A stretch of 64,000 nucleotides of DNA from Rhodococcus sp. IEGM 1379 (GCF_030056815.1 NZ_JASHKR010000007.1:102572-166571), one strand, 5' to 3'. Shown: positions 34,829 through 44,323, numbered from the stretch's first letter. The notes: a model not told the origin generated them from the sequence alone. Made by a program: numbers and translations.

Positions 34829-35728
34829 GTGTCTCGATCTCCCCTACCTGTCCGCGACGGCCTCAACCCCAGTCGCATCCGTCAGCCCGACTTCGGGCTG
34901 TGGGAAACCACGCTGGAATATCTGCTCGAGCGGTTCCCACAGGACGCGGAGCGGCTACGTGAGAAGGTCGCCGCCCGCGAGGTCGTGGACGAAAAGGGCG
35001 TCGGCATCGACGAGCAGACGGCGTTTACACCCCGCCGCTTCGTCTATCTGTATCGCGATCCGCCCGTCGAAACCCGGGTGCCCTTCGAAATCGACATTCT
35101 GCACCGCGACGACAACATCCTCGTCGTCGACAAGCCTCACTTTCTGGCGAGCACGCCTCGCGGACGCTACATCGCCGAATCCGCTCTGGTTCGCCTGCGC
35201 CGAGACCTCGACCTGCCCGAACTCAGTCCGGCGCACCGACTCGACCGTGTGACGGCAGGGCTACTGCTTTTCACCGTCCATCAGCAAGCCAGACGCGGAT
35301 ACCAGACGATGTTCGCCGATCGTCTCGTATCCAAGGAATACGAAGCCATCGCGCGCTACGACGCCGATGCCGTGACACCCGCCGTTGTTCGGAGCCGGAT
35401 CGTGAAAGAACGTGGAATCCTGAAAGCCCAAGAGATCGAGGGCGATCCCAACAGTGAATCCCGGATCGAACTCGTCGAGACGCACGGCGAGTACGCGCGT
35501 TACCGGCTCATTCCGCATACCGGCAAGACGCACCAGTTGCGCCTACACATGACGTCTGTCGGCTTGCCTATCCACGGCGACAACTTCTATCCCACTTTCT
35601 ACGATGTTGCCGCAGAAGACTATTCGAATCCGCTACGGCTACTGTCGAAAGTGCTCGAGTTCAAGGACCCCATCAGTGGCGAGAATCGCCGATTCGAAAG
35701 CAAACTGACACTCTCGTGGCCGACCTGA
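34829..35728 (+). CDS. RluA-family pseudouridine synthase
   Basis: The 299-residue enzyme from GTG 34829 has family similarity beginning at SPLPVRDGLNPSRIR. It isomerises uridine to pseudouridine in rRNA or tRNA. The catalytic motif is AHRLDRVTAGLLLF with the aspartate of HRLD. DILHRDDNILVVDKP precedes it, and HTGKTHQLRLHM (usually RTHQIR) and GDNFYP follow. An actinobacterial N-terminal extension is present and there is no S4 domain. It is divergent from the allantoin operon. The RNA target is not readable from sequence. Confidence 0.9.
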   Translation: MSRSPLPVRDGLNPSRIRQPDFGLWETTLEYLLERFPQDAERLREKVAAREVVDEKGVGIDEQTAFTPRRFVYLYRDPPVETRVPFEIDILHRDDNILVVDKPHFLASTPRGRYIAESALVRLRRDLDLPELSPAHRLDRVTAGLLLFTVHQQARRGYQTMFADRLVSKEYEAIARYDADAVTPAVVRSRIVKERGILKAQEIEGDPNSESRIELVETHGEYARYRLIPHTGKTHQLRLHMTSVGLPIHGDNFYPTFYDVAAEDYSNPLRLLSKVLEFKDPISGENRRFESKLTLSWPT

Positions 35729-35816
35729 GACCTGCAACTCTTCCCCTTCGCCTCCGTTACCGGAAGGATGGAGGCGCAGACACGCCGCACCGCATTGCAC
35801 CGCAGAAGGAGAACAG

Positions 35817-37352
35817 ATGAGCAAGACCGCTGCCGTACCCGGAGCCGTGTCGGAAGTCGAGCGTAAGTACGAAGCACCTGCAGAGCAGGAAGTTCCGGCA
35901 CTCGACAACCTGCCGGGAGTCGTGGGCTCTCCGGTCCACGACTCGATTCAGCTCTCCGCCACGTACTACGACACGGTCGACTATCGATTGCTCGCCGAGA
36001 AGATAACGCTGCGCAAGCGTGAAGGTGGCGATGACGCGGGCTGGCACATGAAGCTCCCCGGAGAAGGGGACGCTCGAACCGAGATTCAACTTCCTCCGGG
36101 CGACGGAACCGAAGTGCCGGCAGCACTGTCGAGTCTGGTGCGAGCAATCATCCGCGGACACGAACTGATCCCCATAGCCTTGATTATCACCGACCGCGAG
36201 CGCACCCGCCTGGCCGATGCCGACGGCACGCTGCTGGCCGAAGTGGTATCCGATACCGTAATTGCCTGCAAGGCAGACGGTTCCGGAGAATCAAGCTGGC
36301 AAGAGGTAGAGGTCGAGCAGGGCGCCGGCGGTCAACCCCTGGCCGACGCCATCGAAGCAGTCCTGTTCGAGGCCGGACTCGAACGGTCGGCAAGTCCGTC
36401 CAAACTCAAGCGAGCACTAGGCACCTCCGTTACCCCGTACTCCGCAGCGGCAGGAACCGCAACCAAGTCGCCGAGCTCACGAATCTTGCTGCGCAATTAC
36501 ATTATCGAACAGATTCGCGCTCTCACCGGCGCCGATCTCGGAACCCGCCGACGCAATGAAGAAGCTGTTCACGACTTCCGTGTCGCGGCGCGCAGAATCC
36601 GCAGCGCACTGCAATCGTACGCAGGAGATTCACCGCGCATCGACAGTCTCATCGCCGATCTTCGGTGGCTGGGCGGCAAATTCGGCGACGCCCGCGACGT
36701 CGAGGTGCAGTGGCAGCGTCTCGTCGACCGCCTCGATGAAATCGACATTCCGGAACAAGAAGCCGTGCGCGCCCGAATCGATGAATACTTCTCGGCCCGA
36801 GGAGAAACCGCACTGGATAATGCACTCGGCGCACTGGACTCCGAGCGTTATCTGTCGCTACTCGAGCAATTGGACGCCTACATCGGCGATCTGGAATTCG
36901 ATACCGTCGGCCGCCGCGCGGACAAGAAGGTTTCGGGGAAAGAGTTGGCTCGTACCTTGCGCCACCTGTCACACAAGGTCGGTGGACGCGTCGACGACGT
37001 GGCCAAGGCACACTCGCGCGCGGAACGCGACGAAAGAATGCACCGAGCACGCAAGGGTGCCAAGCGAATGAAATATGCGATCGAAGTGATGGAGCCGTCG
37101 AGTAAGCGTCACGCCAAACGTGCACTCGAGCACTTCACCCACTTTCAGGACGTTCTCGGCGAACACCAGGATTCCGTTGTGGCGCAGCACCATTTGCTGG
37201 AGATGGCGTCGGAGCACGAGCACACCTCGCTCACCAGTTTCAGTCTCGGAATTGTGTACCGACACGAACTCGACATCGCCGACAAGCAGGCGACATTGTT
37301 GAAGAAGACATGGAAGGAAGCTGCGAAGTCATCCGAAGCGCTGTGGCGGTAG
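35817..37352 (+). CDS. CYTH and CHAD domain-containing protein
   Basis: The 511-residue protein has an N-terminal CYTH triphosphate-tunnel domain (about 10-210: VERKYEAP, YYDTVDYRLLAEKITLRKRE, MKLPGEGD, LADADGTLLAEVVSD) followed by a helical CHAD domain (about 220-505: VHDFRVAARRIRSALQSY, LGDARD-like KFGDARDVEVQW, HRARKGAKRMKYAIEVM, FTHFQDVLGEHQD). CHAD domains bind inorganic polyphosphate, and CYTH enzymes cleave triphosphates. GAAGGAGAAC lies before ATG 35817. A universal stress protein gene follows within 50 bases on the same strand, suggesting shared stress expression. Confidence 0.95.
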   Translation: MSKTAAVPGAVSEVERKYEAPAEQEVPALDNLPGVVGSPVHDSIQLSATYYDTVDYRLLAEKITLRKREGGDDAGWHMKLPGEGDARTEIQLPPGDGTEVPAALSSLVRAIIRGHELIPIALIITDRERTRLADADGTLLAEVVSDTVIACKADGSGESSWQEVEVEQGAGGQPLADAIEAVLFEAGLERSASPSKLKRALGTSVTPYSAAAGTATKSPSSRILLRNYIIEQIRALTGADLGTRRRNEEAVHDFRVAARRIRSALQSYAGDSPRIDSLIADLRWLGGKFGDARDVEVQWQRLVDRLDEIDIPEQEAVRARIDEYFSARGETALDNALGALDSERYLSLLEQLDAYIGDLEFDTVGRRADKKVSGKELARTLRHLSHKVGGRVDDVAKAHSRAERDERMHRARKGAKRMKYAIEVMEPSSKRHAKRALEHFTHFQDVLGEHQDSVVAQHHLLEMASEHEHTSLTSFSLGIVYRHELDIADKQATLLKKTWKEAAKSSEALWR

Positions 37353-37400
37353 CCTCCACCACGGCAGTCGACAAATCTCGAACTTATTGAGGGAGTAGAC

Positions 37401-38291
37401 ATGACCACACTTGCCGGACACCAGGACATCGTTGTCGGTATCGACGGATCCGAAGCCTCGACCGCGGCTGCCAGATGGGCTGCGTCAATTGCACAGGCAG
37501 TCAATGCACGACTGATTCTGGCGCACGCTTTGCCGCAGGAGGGCCCGATCTACAGCCCGGCCGCCGTCATGCTGCAGTCACAATTCCTCAATCAGGTCAG
37601 AGAAGACGGCGAAGCCATCACCGGCGTCGTCACGGATCTACTCGCAGACGAGTTCCCTTCCCTTGTCATCGAATCCGAGATCGCACCGGGGCCACCGATG
37701 ACGCACATCCTCGAGTGCGCCGCGACCGCACGGCTGATCGTGATGGGTTCGACAGGTTCCGGCGCCCTGCGTTCACGTCTGCTCGGTTCCACCGCACTGA
37801 AGGTTGCCAACCAAGCCCCCTGCCCCGTGACGGTCTGGCGTGGGACTACCCAGCATCCCGGGCCCGACCAACGCCCGGTGGTCGTCGGCGTCGACGGAAG
37901 TACATTGAGCAAGAAGGCCGTCGAATACGCATTCCAGTATGCGGATCAGTTCGAGGCACCTCTCTTTGCCGTTCACACGTGGCAAGGTGCGTCGACCTTC
38001 CGTGACGGAGGCGCCGGCATCCTTATCGATTGGGAAGCCGTCGAACAGGAAGAGTCCGCATTGTTGGCCGAAAACCTTGCCGGCATGTCGGATCAGTACC
38101 CGGATGTTGCGGTCACTCGCATCAGCGAACCCGGCGCTGCCGCGCCCGTCATGCTGAAATATGCCGACGACGCCCAACTTCTGGTTGTCGGCAGTCACGG
38201 CCGGAGCGCCGTGGCCGGTGCCGTGATGGGTTCCACGAGTCAGAACCTCTTGCACCACGCACCTTGTCCGGTGATGATCGCTCGCGGCTAA
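37401..38291 (+). CDS. Universal stress protein with two USP domains
   Basis: The 296-residue tandem UspA protein has copy one at about 10-148 (IVVGIDGSEASTAAARWAAS to GSTGSGALRSRLLGSTALKV) and copy two at about 158-293 (PVVVGVDGSTLSKKAVEYAF to VGSHGRSAVAGAVMGSTSQN). Both retain the GxxGxnGS-type ATP-binding loop, so ATP binding is expected. Paired USPs of this size in actinobacteria respond to hypoxia and stationary phase. AGGGAG precedes ATG 37401. Confidence 0.95.
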   Translation: MTTLAGHQDIVVGIDGSEASTAAARWAASIAQAVNARLILAHALPQEGPIYSPAAVMLQSQFLNQVREDGEAITGVVTDLLADEFPSLVIESEIAPGPPMTHILECAATARLIVMGSTGSGALRSRLLGSTALKVANQAPCPVTVWRGTTQHPGPDQRPVVVGVDGSTLSKKAVEYAFQYADQFEAPLFAVHTWQGASTFRDGGAGILIDWEAVEQEESALLAENLAGMSDQYPDVAVTRISEPGAAAPVMLKYADDAQLLVVGSHGRSAVAGAVMGSTSQNLLHHAPCPVMIARG

Positions 38292-38301
38292 CCCTGCAGC
38301 A

Positions 38302-39039
38302 TCAGCCCAGGCCCGTACCGACCAGCTGACCGACCCCGTACGTCACCGCCATCGCCAAGGCTCCACCGAGAACCACTCGCATAACTGCTCGGGACTTACG
38401 TGCACCGCCGAGCGTCGCGCTGATCGTGCCGGTCAAGGCCAGGGCGATCAGCACAGCGAAGAAGGCTATCGGCACGCGAACTCCGGTTGCCGGCAAGAGA
38501 ATTGCGATCAACGGAATTGCCGCACCGATGGTGAACGAGATCGCCGACGAGATTGCAGCATTCCAGGGGTTGGTCAGATCATTCGGATCGATGCCCAATT
38601 CGACTTCGACGTGTGCTGCGAAGGCGTCGTGTTCGGTAAGTTCCTCGGCAACTTTCCGAGCCGTCTCCGGACTCAATCCCTTGTCCTCGTAAATCCCGAC
38701 GAGTTCGGCAAATTCCTCCTCAGGCGTCTCTAGAAGTTCTCGCTTTTCCTTCTTGAGCAGTGCACGCTCGGTATCGCGTTGCGCGCTGACCGAGACGTAC
38801 TCGCCGAGCGCCATGGACACCGCACCCGCAACCAATCCCGCAAACCCGGCGGTGAAGATCGCCGAACGTTCCGTTGTTGCCGCCGCAACACCGACCACCA
38901 GGCCGGCGGTGGACACGATGCCGTCATTTGCTCCCAGAACACCCGCCCGGAGCCAGTTCAAACGATTGTTCAAGCTGGGAGTATGCGGTTCGGATCCCTC
39001 GCTGGGAACTTCACCGGTGACCTGCACGCTATCGGACAT
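38302..39039 (-). CDS. VIT1/CCC1-family iron/manganese transporter
   Basis: The protein has 245 residues from ATG 39039; the longer frame adds a non-homologous leader. The family signatures are NWLRAGVLGANDGIVSTAGLVVGVAAAT (helix 1) and GAVSMALGEYVSVSAQRDTE (helix 2). A polar metal-binding insertion full of Glu follows (KKEKRELLETPEEEFAELV), then three more helices. It exports or stores Fe(II)/Mn(II). It is convergent with the USP gene, with only 10 bases between. Confidence 0.93.
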   Translation of the reverse strand: MSDSVQVTGEVPSEGSEPHTPSLNNRLNWLRAGVLGANDGIVSTAGLVVGVAAATTERSAIFTAGFAGLVAGAVSMALGEYVSVSAQRDTERALLKKEKRELLETPEEEFAELVGIYEDKGLSPETARKVAEELTEHDAFAAHVEVELGIDPNDLTNPWNAAISSAISFTIGAAIPLIAILLPATGVRVPIAFFAVLIALALTGTISATLGGARKSRAVMRVVLGGALAMAVTYGVGQLVGTGLG

Positions 39040-39178
39040 ACCACTCAGACTAGGGTTCCGCCGCAGTCTGCGGTAGCAATCTGAGGCTGCCCTCAGGAGA
39101 CCCACGCCACCAAACCAACCAAGCACTTGCTAGGTTAATTGCATCGAGTAGTTCAGCCCCGCACAGCCAGGAGTAGAC

Positions 39179-39937
39179 ATGACTACAACGCGCACCGCAC
39201 TGATCAGCGGCGGAACCGGCGGCATCGGTTCGGCAATCGCCCTCATGCTCGCCGCACGCGGACACGACGTGGCCTTCACCTACCGAAACAACGCCGCCGC
39301 AGCAACACAGTTGAGCGAGAAGATCCGCTCATTCGGGGTCTCGGCACACTCGTACCAAATGAATCTCGATCGCGAATCCTCCATCACCGACGCCGCGAGC
39401 GCCGCGATCAACGACCTCGGATCTCTGACAACACTCGTCCACGCGGCCGGTCCTCACGTCCCGATGACGCACCTCTCGCGCGTGACACCGGCGGTCTTCA
39501 GTGAACAGTTAAACCAAGAAGCCGCAGCATTTTTCACCCTCGTACACACCGCGCTACCAGCACTGCGCGCAACCTCCGGCTCTGCCGTTGCCGTCACCAC
39601 AGCGGCTACCGACCGCTTCCCGGTCCGCGACGGACTCTCCGCCGGCACCAAAGGTGCTGTCGAACAACTCATCCGGGGATTTGCTGCTGAAGAAGGACGG
39701 TACGGCGTGCGCTTCAACGCTGTCGGCCCCGGGATGCTCACCGATGGCATGGCCGAAAGACTCATTGCATCAGCCGATCTCGACCCACACGCACTCGACG
39801 TCACCATGAGCCGGATCCCGCTCAAACGATTCGGATCAGCCGTCGACATCGCCGAAGCCGTCTGCTTCCTCGCCAGCGACGCAGCGGGTTTCATCAGTGG
39901 CCAGAAACTGAACGTCGACGGCGGATACACGGTGTGA
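39179..39937 (+). CDS. SDR family oxidoreductase
   Basis: The 252-residue classical SDR has SGGTGGIG near residues 10-17 and a late, shifted active site: VTTAATDRFPVRDGLSAGTK. The usual catalytic Tyr of YxxxK appears replaced by Leu-Ser-Ala-Gly-Thr-Lys, with Lys retained. The end LNVDGGYTV is normal. Loss of the Tyr would make it a non-classical, perhaps inactive or enoyl-reductase-like, SDR. GGAGTAGAC lies before the ATG. It converges on a TetR gene 4 bases away. Confidence 0.88.
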   Translation: MTTTRTALISGGTGGIGSAIALMLAARGHDVAFTYRNNAAAATQLSEKIRSFGVSAHSYQMNLDRESSITDAASAAINDLGSLTTLVHAAGPHVPMTHLSRVTPAVFSEQLNQEAAAFFTLVHTALPALRATSGSAVAVTTAATDRFPVRDGLSAGTKGAVEQLIRGFAAEEGRYGVRFNAVGPGMLTDGMAERLIASADLDPHALDVTMSRIPLKRFGSAVDIAEAVCFLASDAAGFISGQKLNVDGGYTV

Positions 39938-39941
39938 GGCG

Positions 39942-40574
39942 CTAGCCGCCCAACTTACGAAATACCAAGCGCACTGCCAGTTCCAAGTGCGCCATCACTT
40001 CTTCGGTGTTCATCCGACCCGCCACCCACGAGACCAGAGAGGACATCCAGACGTCGTCGATCACCTTGACCGCGTCCATCTGCTGTTGCGACACTTCGTC
40101 GACGCCGATTGCCTTGGCGAACATCTCCGTCACCACGTTGCCCAGTGCATTCAGTTCCGGCGTAGCCGACGCGTCCGCAAACATGTACGCGCGGACCAAA
40201 GCTTCATAGAGTTGATGATTGGTCTCGAAAACCTCGGTGTTCTTCCTCAACACGAATAGAATTCGATCTGACGGCGTCTCACCCGGAACCGTGAAATCCT
40301 GAAATCTGTCGCGCAACCCCTCCAACATCCACAACAACGCCACGATGAGCATGTGGTTCTTGGAGGGGAAATAACGGTATACCGTCCCGATCGCGACTCC
40401 CGCACGCTCGGCAACAGATCTCATCTGAACTGCGTCATAGCCGCCTTCGGATGCGGATTCCATTGCCGCGTCGATGATTCTGCTGAAACGCGCACGCTGC
40501 GAAGGCGTCGTACGACGCCCCGTAACCGAGCTTCTTTCCACTACAGACTGATCTGGCTTATCGCCATCTGACAT
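39942..40574 (-). CDS. TetR-family transcriptional regulator
   Basis: The protein has 210 residues from ATG 40574, chosen because GAGAAGG lies 8 bases upstream; ATG 40598 gives 8 more residues. The N-terminal HTH is ARFSRIIDAAMESASEGGYD, VQMRSVAERAGVAIGTVYRY, then FPSKNHML. The helix-turn-helix resembles that of KstR-like regulators of sterol or lipid genes in Mycobacteriales, but the ligand domain does not let me call KstR. Targets are unknown; the next gene upstream is an ftsW/rodA paralog on the same strand. Confidence 0.88.
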   Translation of the reverse strand: MSDGDKPDQSVVERSSVTGRRTTPSQRARFSRIIDAAMESASEGGYDAVQMRSVAERAGVAIGTVYRYFPSKNHMLIVALLWMLEGLRDRFQDFTVPGETPSDRILFVLRKNTEVFETNHQLYEALVRAYMFADASATPELNALGNVVTEMFAKAIGVDEVSQQQMDAVKVIDDVWMSSLVSWVAGRMNTEEVMAHLELAVRLVFRKLGG

Positions 40575-40651
40575 GCCCACAACCTTCTCTGACGCCAATT
40601 TCAGTGTCCAATGTAGCCGCCCACCAGAGATCCCGACGCGTACTGGACAGA

Positions 40652-42088
40652 TCAGGAAGCACGTCGAGGACGGGTTCCACCGCTGCGATATCGCGGATCG
40701 TCGTCGCCGTCACGTCGTACGGAACGCCGTCGATCCGGCTGTTGCGCTCGCTGCGGTGCCCGCTGCCGATCCCGCTGCCGATCCCGGGCAGGTGCCCGCC
40801 GAGCCTGCTGCCGTTCCCGCGGCTTCGGCGTCAGCTTCTTCGCCTCGCCGAAGCGCGGCTTACCGAAGACAAACGGAATCCATCCGCGGCCACTACTTTC
40901 GAGCGACGCTACGGCCTCCGGTTCACGGAACGCTGCGTGTGCGATCAAGCCGAACATCAACAGCGTCGTGATCATCGACGTTCCACCGGCCGAGATGAGA
41001 GGCAGCTGCAAACCCGTCACCGGGATCAGTCCCACAACGTACGCAATGTTGATGAAGGCCTGCATCACGATCAACGTCGTTGCGGTCGCCGTCATGACTT
41101 TGAGGAACGGATCGGTCGAACGCTTCGCGATTCTCAGACCGACCAAAAGGACTGCGACAAAAAGTGCCACCACGATCAGCGCACCGATCAGCCCGAGCTC
41201 TTCACCGATAACCGCGAAGATGAAGTCGTTGTGTGCCTGAGGAAGATAGCTCCATTTGGCGTCGGACTGCCCGAGGCCCCGTCCGAAAATTCCGCCGTTC
41301 GCCAATGCGTACTTGGCTTGAGTGCTTTGGAAATTCAGGCCCTGCGGATCCAGATCAGGATTCAGATAAGCCTTGATTCGATCCGAGCGGTAACCGGCGG
41401 TAAGCCCGAGAACGAGGAAGGCGACGCCGGAACCCAATGTGAGAATGACGAACGTCTTGATCCGGAACAATCCGAACCACAGAACCGACATGAAGATGAT
41501 GCCGATCGTGATGGTGGTACCGAGGTCCTTCTCCAACACGACAAGAACGAGAACAAGAAGTGTGGTGCCACCGATGACCGGCAAGGCTCGATTGACATCG
41601 AGTCGGGCATTCATGAACGACGCCACCGTCGCCGCCGACCAAATGGCCAACGCAAGTTTGGCAAGTTCCGACGGCTGAAATGAGATTCCGGCGACGACGA
41701 ACCAGCTTCGGGCACCCATCTGTTCCGATCCGATACCCGGAATCAAAACCAGCACGAGTAGGACGAGACACGCGATCAACAGCCACGGCGAGTATTTACG
41801 CATCAGTTCCGTGGGTACTCGCACAACAGCTACGAACAACACCAGGCCGATCGCCGCGAACATGCACTGCGGCCAGAACCGGGCATACGACGTACCGGAG
41901 AGCACATACGATTCGACGCTCGACGACGAGAGCACCATCAACAAACCGAAGGCCACGATCAGGACGACCAAGCCGACCATCATGTTGAAGTCGAACAGCG
42001 GACGATTGGTCCACATCGCTGCGCGGGCACGGAAGGTCATCGGCTCGCCCCCGCGCGCTTTGCCTTTGTCGTCGCTCCGATCCGTCAC
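40652..42088 (-). CDS. FtsW/RodA/SpoVE-family SEDS protein (stand-alone paralog)
   Basis: The protein has 478 residues from GTG 42088; the much longer open frame upstream shows no similarity. Ten membrane helices are visible from FNMMVGLVVLIVAFGLLMVL onward, with SEDS motifs GARSWFVVAGISFQPSELAK, EKDLGTTITIG, GLGQSDAKWSYLPQAHNDFI (periplasmic loop with the catalytic-type Asp), and GLQLPLISAGGTSM. SEDS proteins polymerise peptidoglycan glycan strands with a partner PBP. The cytoplasmic tail is very Arg-rich. No murG, ftsQ or pbp neighbours are present, so it is not the dcw-cluster copy. Confidence 0.92.
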   Translation of the reverse strand: MTDRSDDKGKARGGEPMTFRARAAMWTNRPLFDFNMMVGLVVLIVAFGLLMVLSSSSVESYVLSGTSYARFWPQCMFAAIGLVLFVAVVRVPTELMRKYSPWLLIACLVLLVLVLIPGIGSEQMGARSWFVVAGISFQPSELAKLALAIWSAATVASFMNARLDVNRALPVIGGTTLLVLVLVVLEKDLGTTITIGIIFMSVLWFGLFRIKTFVILTLGSGVAFLVLGLTAGYRSDRIKAYLNPDLDPQGLNFQSTQAKYALANGGIFGRGLGQSDAKWSYLPQAHNDFIFAVIGEELGLIGALIVVALFVAVLLVGLRIAKRSTDPFLKVMTATATTLIVMQAFINIAYVVGLIPVTGLQLPLISAGGTSMITTLLMFGLIAHAAFREPEAVASLESSGRGWIPFVFGKPRFGEAKKLTPKPRERQQARRAPARDRQRDRQRAPQRAQQPDRRRSVRRDGDDDPRYRSGGTRPRRAS

Positions 42089-42210
42089 CACTTTAGTATC
42101 GTCCCACGACTTCCAACTCGTGGGTAACACTGGTCTCACGGGCCACACCCAGCACAGCACGAACCCCGCCCGACTCGCGTCGGACGGGGCTCGTCGAGTT
42201 GGCGGACAAG

Positions 42211-43842
42211 TTACTTCGCGCCCATCCATGCCTGGTCGAACAGCATGATGCCGGTCGCGGTCGGAACCACACCGTGCACGTTCTTCTGCCATGCCCAGAA
42301 CGAGGACAGACCACCGACCGGCGCCGACGGCACCGTCTCGTTCCACAAGGTCTGGATCTTGCTGATCACTGCCAACGCGGAAGCGTTGTCCTTGGCCTGC
42401 TGCAGTTCTGCGATCAACTGGTCCATCGCGGGATTGGCGTAACCCGCGGTGTTGGACTTCGAGGTGCTGTTGGTGGTCGAGAACAGTCCGAGGTCCGGAA
42501 TCGACTCATAGAGGCCGATGCCGGCGTGCGCGAGGTCGAAATCGTTCTTGACGTAGACGTTCTGAACGATGTCACCGGCGTTGTTGGCGAGAATCAAGTT
42601 GACCTCGAAGCCGACTGCCTGCAGAAGTGACTGCACGGCCAGACCGATCGCGTGGTCCTTGGGCTCACTGAGAACGATGTAGTTGAGCTTTCCGTTGTAT
42701 CCGTCAGCCTTGGCCTGCGTCAGAAGTTCCTTGGCCTTAGCCGGATCGTATGCGATGCCCGGGGTGTCCATGTGCCACTGCGACGTCGGACCGAAGAGCT
42801 CGGATCCGGGCAGTCCTTCACCGTTCTCGGCGCGCTGATCGATCAGTTCTGGATCCAGTGCGTAGCCGATGGCCTGGCGGACCCGAACATCCGAACCCGG
42901 GCGACCCTCGCGGTTGTTGATGATTTCGGCGCTACCGGCGTTGAGTACGTCCATGTATCCGGGGTATCCGGCAGACTTCGCAGAATTGATAGCTGATGTG
43001 AGACCACGAATGTATGCAACGTCCAACTGACCGCTGTTCAGGGATTCGAGGTTGGCCTGCGGCCCGTTGAGCGCCACCATGCGCAACTTCTCGAGCTTCG
43101 GAGCGCCACCGTAGAACGCGGGGTTGGCCTTGAACACTCGCTCGACGCTCGGGGTGAACAGATCTTCGGTGAACGGTCCGGCACCGATAGCGGTGAACTT
43201 GTCACCCTGCTGCGATGAGGGAGCGACGATCATTCCGTGGCCGAGAGCCAGCATCGAGGGGAAACGCATCCACGGTGCATTGAGGTGGAAAACAGCGGTG
43301 GAGGCGTCGACCGCGTCCATCGATGTGACGGAAGCGACCCACAGTTCCGCTCCGTTGCCCTTACCCGCGTTGTACCGATTGATGCTCGCAACTACTGCAT
43401 TTGCATCGACCGGGGTCCCGTCACTGAACTTCACTCCGTCGCGGAGCTTCAAGGTCCACGTCGTGCCACCGTCATTGGTTTCGAGCGACTTGGCGAGCTT
43501 CGGCTGAAAATCGCCGCTCGTCGTGTCGTAGCTCACCAAAACGTCGTACACGGCAGCCAGTGCCTCGCCGCCCGAACCGCCACGTGCTGCTGTCTTCGTC
43601 GGATCCAGAGTTGCCGCCAGGACCTGCACACCATAAGTCAGTGTTCCGCCGGCCACGGCGGGGCCGGGGTCAGCCTGCGGGTTGACCATCCCGGTCAATG
43701 CAGCTGAGGCCGTGGAGTCACCGCCTGCAGAACTGGTGTCGTTGTCGGTGCTGGCGCAGCCCACGAGCAATACGCCCGCAGCTGACAACGCAACCGCCAC
43801 ACGGCTGATTTTCCCGATGCGTCTGGATCTCGAGTTCGACAC
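42211..43842 (-). CDS. ABC transporter substrate-binding lipoprotein, peptide/nickel type (orphan)
   Basis: The protein has 543 residues from GTG 43842, with GAAGG 5 bases upstream; GTG 43854 is an alternative. The signal peptide ISRVAVALSAAGVLLVGC ends in a lipobox Cys for lipid anchoring. The SBP_bac_5 domain follows (GGTLTYGVQVLAATLDPTKT, TTWTLKLRDGVKFSDGTPVD, VRQAIGYALDPELI, NSTSKSNTAGYANPAMDQLI). The family binds oligopeptides, nickel chelates or other solutes. No permease or ATPase genes are adjacent, so it must use components encoded elsewhere. Confidence 0.92.
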   Translation of the reverse strand: MSNSRSRRIGKISRVAVALSAAGVLLVGCASTDNDTSSAGGDSTASAALTGMVNPQADPGPAVAGGTLTYGVQVLAATLDPTKTAARGGSGGEALAAVYDVLVSYDTTSGDFQPKLAKSLETNDGGTTWTLKLRDGVKFSDGTPVDANAVVASINRYNAGKGNGAELWVASVTSMDAVDASTAVFHLNAPWMRFPSMLALGHGMIVAPSSQQGDKFTAIGAGPFTEDLFTPSVERVFKANPAFYGGAPKLEKLRMVALNGPQANLESLNSGQLDVAYIRGLTSAINSAKSAGYPGYMDVLNAGSAEIINNREGRPGSDVRVRQAIGYALDPELIDQRAENGEGLPGSELFGPTSQWHMDTPGIAYDPAKAKELLTQAKADGYNGKLNYIVLSEPKDHAIGLAVQSLLQAVGFEVNLILANNAGDIVQNVYVKNDFDLAHAGIGLYESIPDLGLFSTTNSTSKSNTAGYANPAMDQLIAELQQAKDNASALAVISKIQTLWNETVPSAPVGGLSSFWAWQKNVHGVVPTATGIMLFDQAWMGAK

Positions 43843-44042
43843 GTCGACCTTCACTTCCCTCTTGTGCAGTAAAGAAGGGCCGGCCATCGAGAGACAGCCG
43901 GACCACGCGCCGCCATGGAATGGGACGCAGTGGCCAATACTGCTGACCGAAGATAAGTGACGCACGGCACGTTCCCGCTGACCGGAATCTTCCGAGAATG
44001 AATCAGACCGACCGACCTGAAGAAGAATCAATTCAACGCAAT

Positions 44043-44088
44043 AAAAAAAGCTCCAGATCCGCGTTCTGAGAACGTCGAAACTGAAGCT
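44043..44088 (-). terminator. Rho-independent terminator after tRNA-Phe
   Basis: On the minus strand AGCTTCAG (44088-44081) pairs with CTGGAGCT (44056-44049), allowing a wobble, and is followed by a run of seven T (44049-44043). An inner arm pair GTTCT/AGAAC strengthens the stem. It follows tRNA-Phe directly. Confidence 0.8.
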
Positions 44089-44103
44089 TGATATATCGAG
44101 TTT

Positions 44104-44180
44104 TGGTGGCCAGGGCCGGGATCGAACCGGCGACCTTCCGCTTTTCAGGCGGACGCTCGTACCAACTGAGCTACCTGGCC
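44104..44180 (-). tRNA. tRNA-Phe (GAA)
   Basis: Cloverleaf read on the minus strand: acceptor GGCCAGG/CCTGGCC, D-arm GCTC/GAGC, anticodon loop CTGAAAA with anticodon GAA, T-loop TTCGATC. The 3' CCA is encoded (44106-44104). Confidence 0.97.
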
Positions 44181-44211
44181 GGACAGCACCCGAACCGAAT
44201 GCCTACGCATT

Positions 44212-44245
44212 GCGTTGTTCTCAGTCAGATGACTGAGAACAACGC
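44212..44245. repeat. Perfect 16-bp palindrome between tRNA-Asp and tRNA-Phe
   Basis: GCGTTGTTCTCAGTCA (44212-44227) and its exact complement (44230-44245) are separated by two bases. It starts 4 bases beyond the 3' end of tRNA-Asp. It has no T-run. It may be a terminator-like or processing hairpin in the tRNA-Asp/tRNA-Phe transcript. Confidence 0.8.
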
Positions 44246-44249
44246 TTTG

Positions 44250-44323
44250 CGACCCTGACGGGACTCGAACCCGCGACCTCCGCCGTGACAGGGCGGCGCG
44301 CTAACCAACTGCGCTACAGGGCC
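44250..44323 (-). tRNA. tRNA-Asp (GTC)
   Basis: Minus-strand cloverleaf of 74 bases: acceptor GGCCCTG/CAGGGTC with discriminator G, anticodon loop CTGTCAC (GTC) and T-loop TTCGAGT. CCA is not encoded. Confidence 0.97.

Noticed and set aside
40604..41683. A 359-codon plus-strand frame across the FtsW/RodA gene
   Set aside because: It is a shadow of a membrane protein, full of Arg, Asp and His as expected from reading hydrophobic codons backwards.
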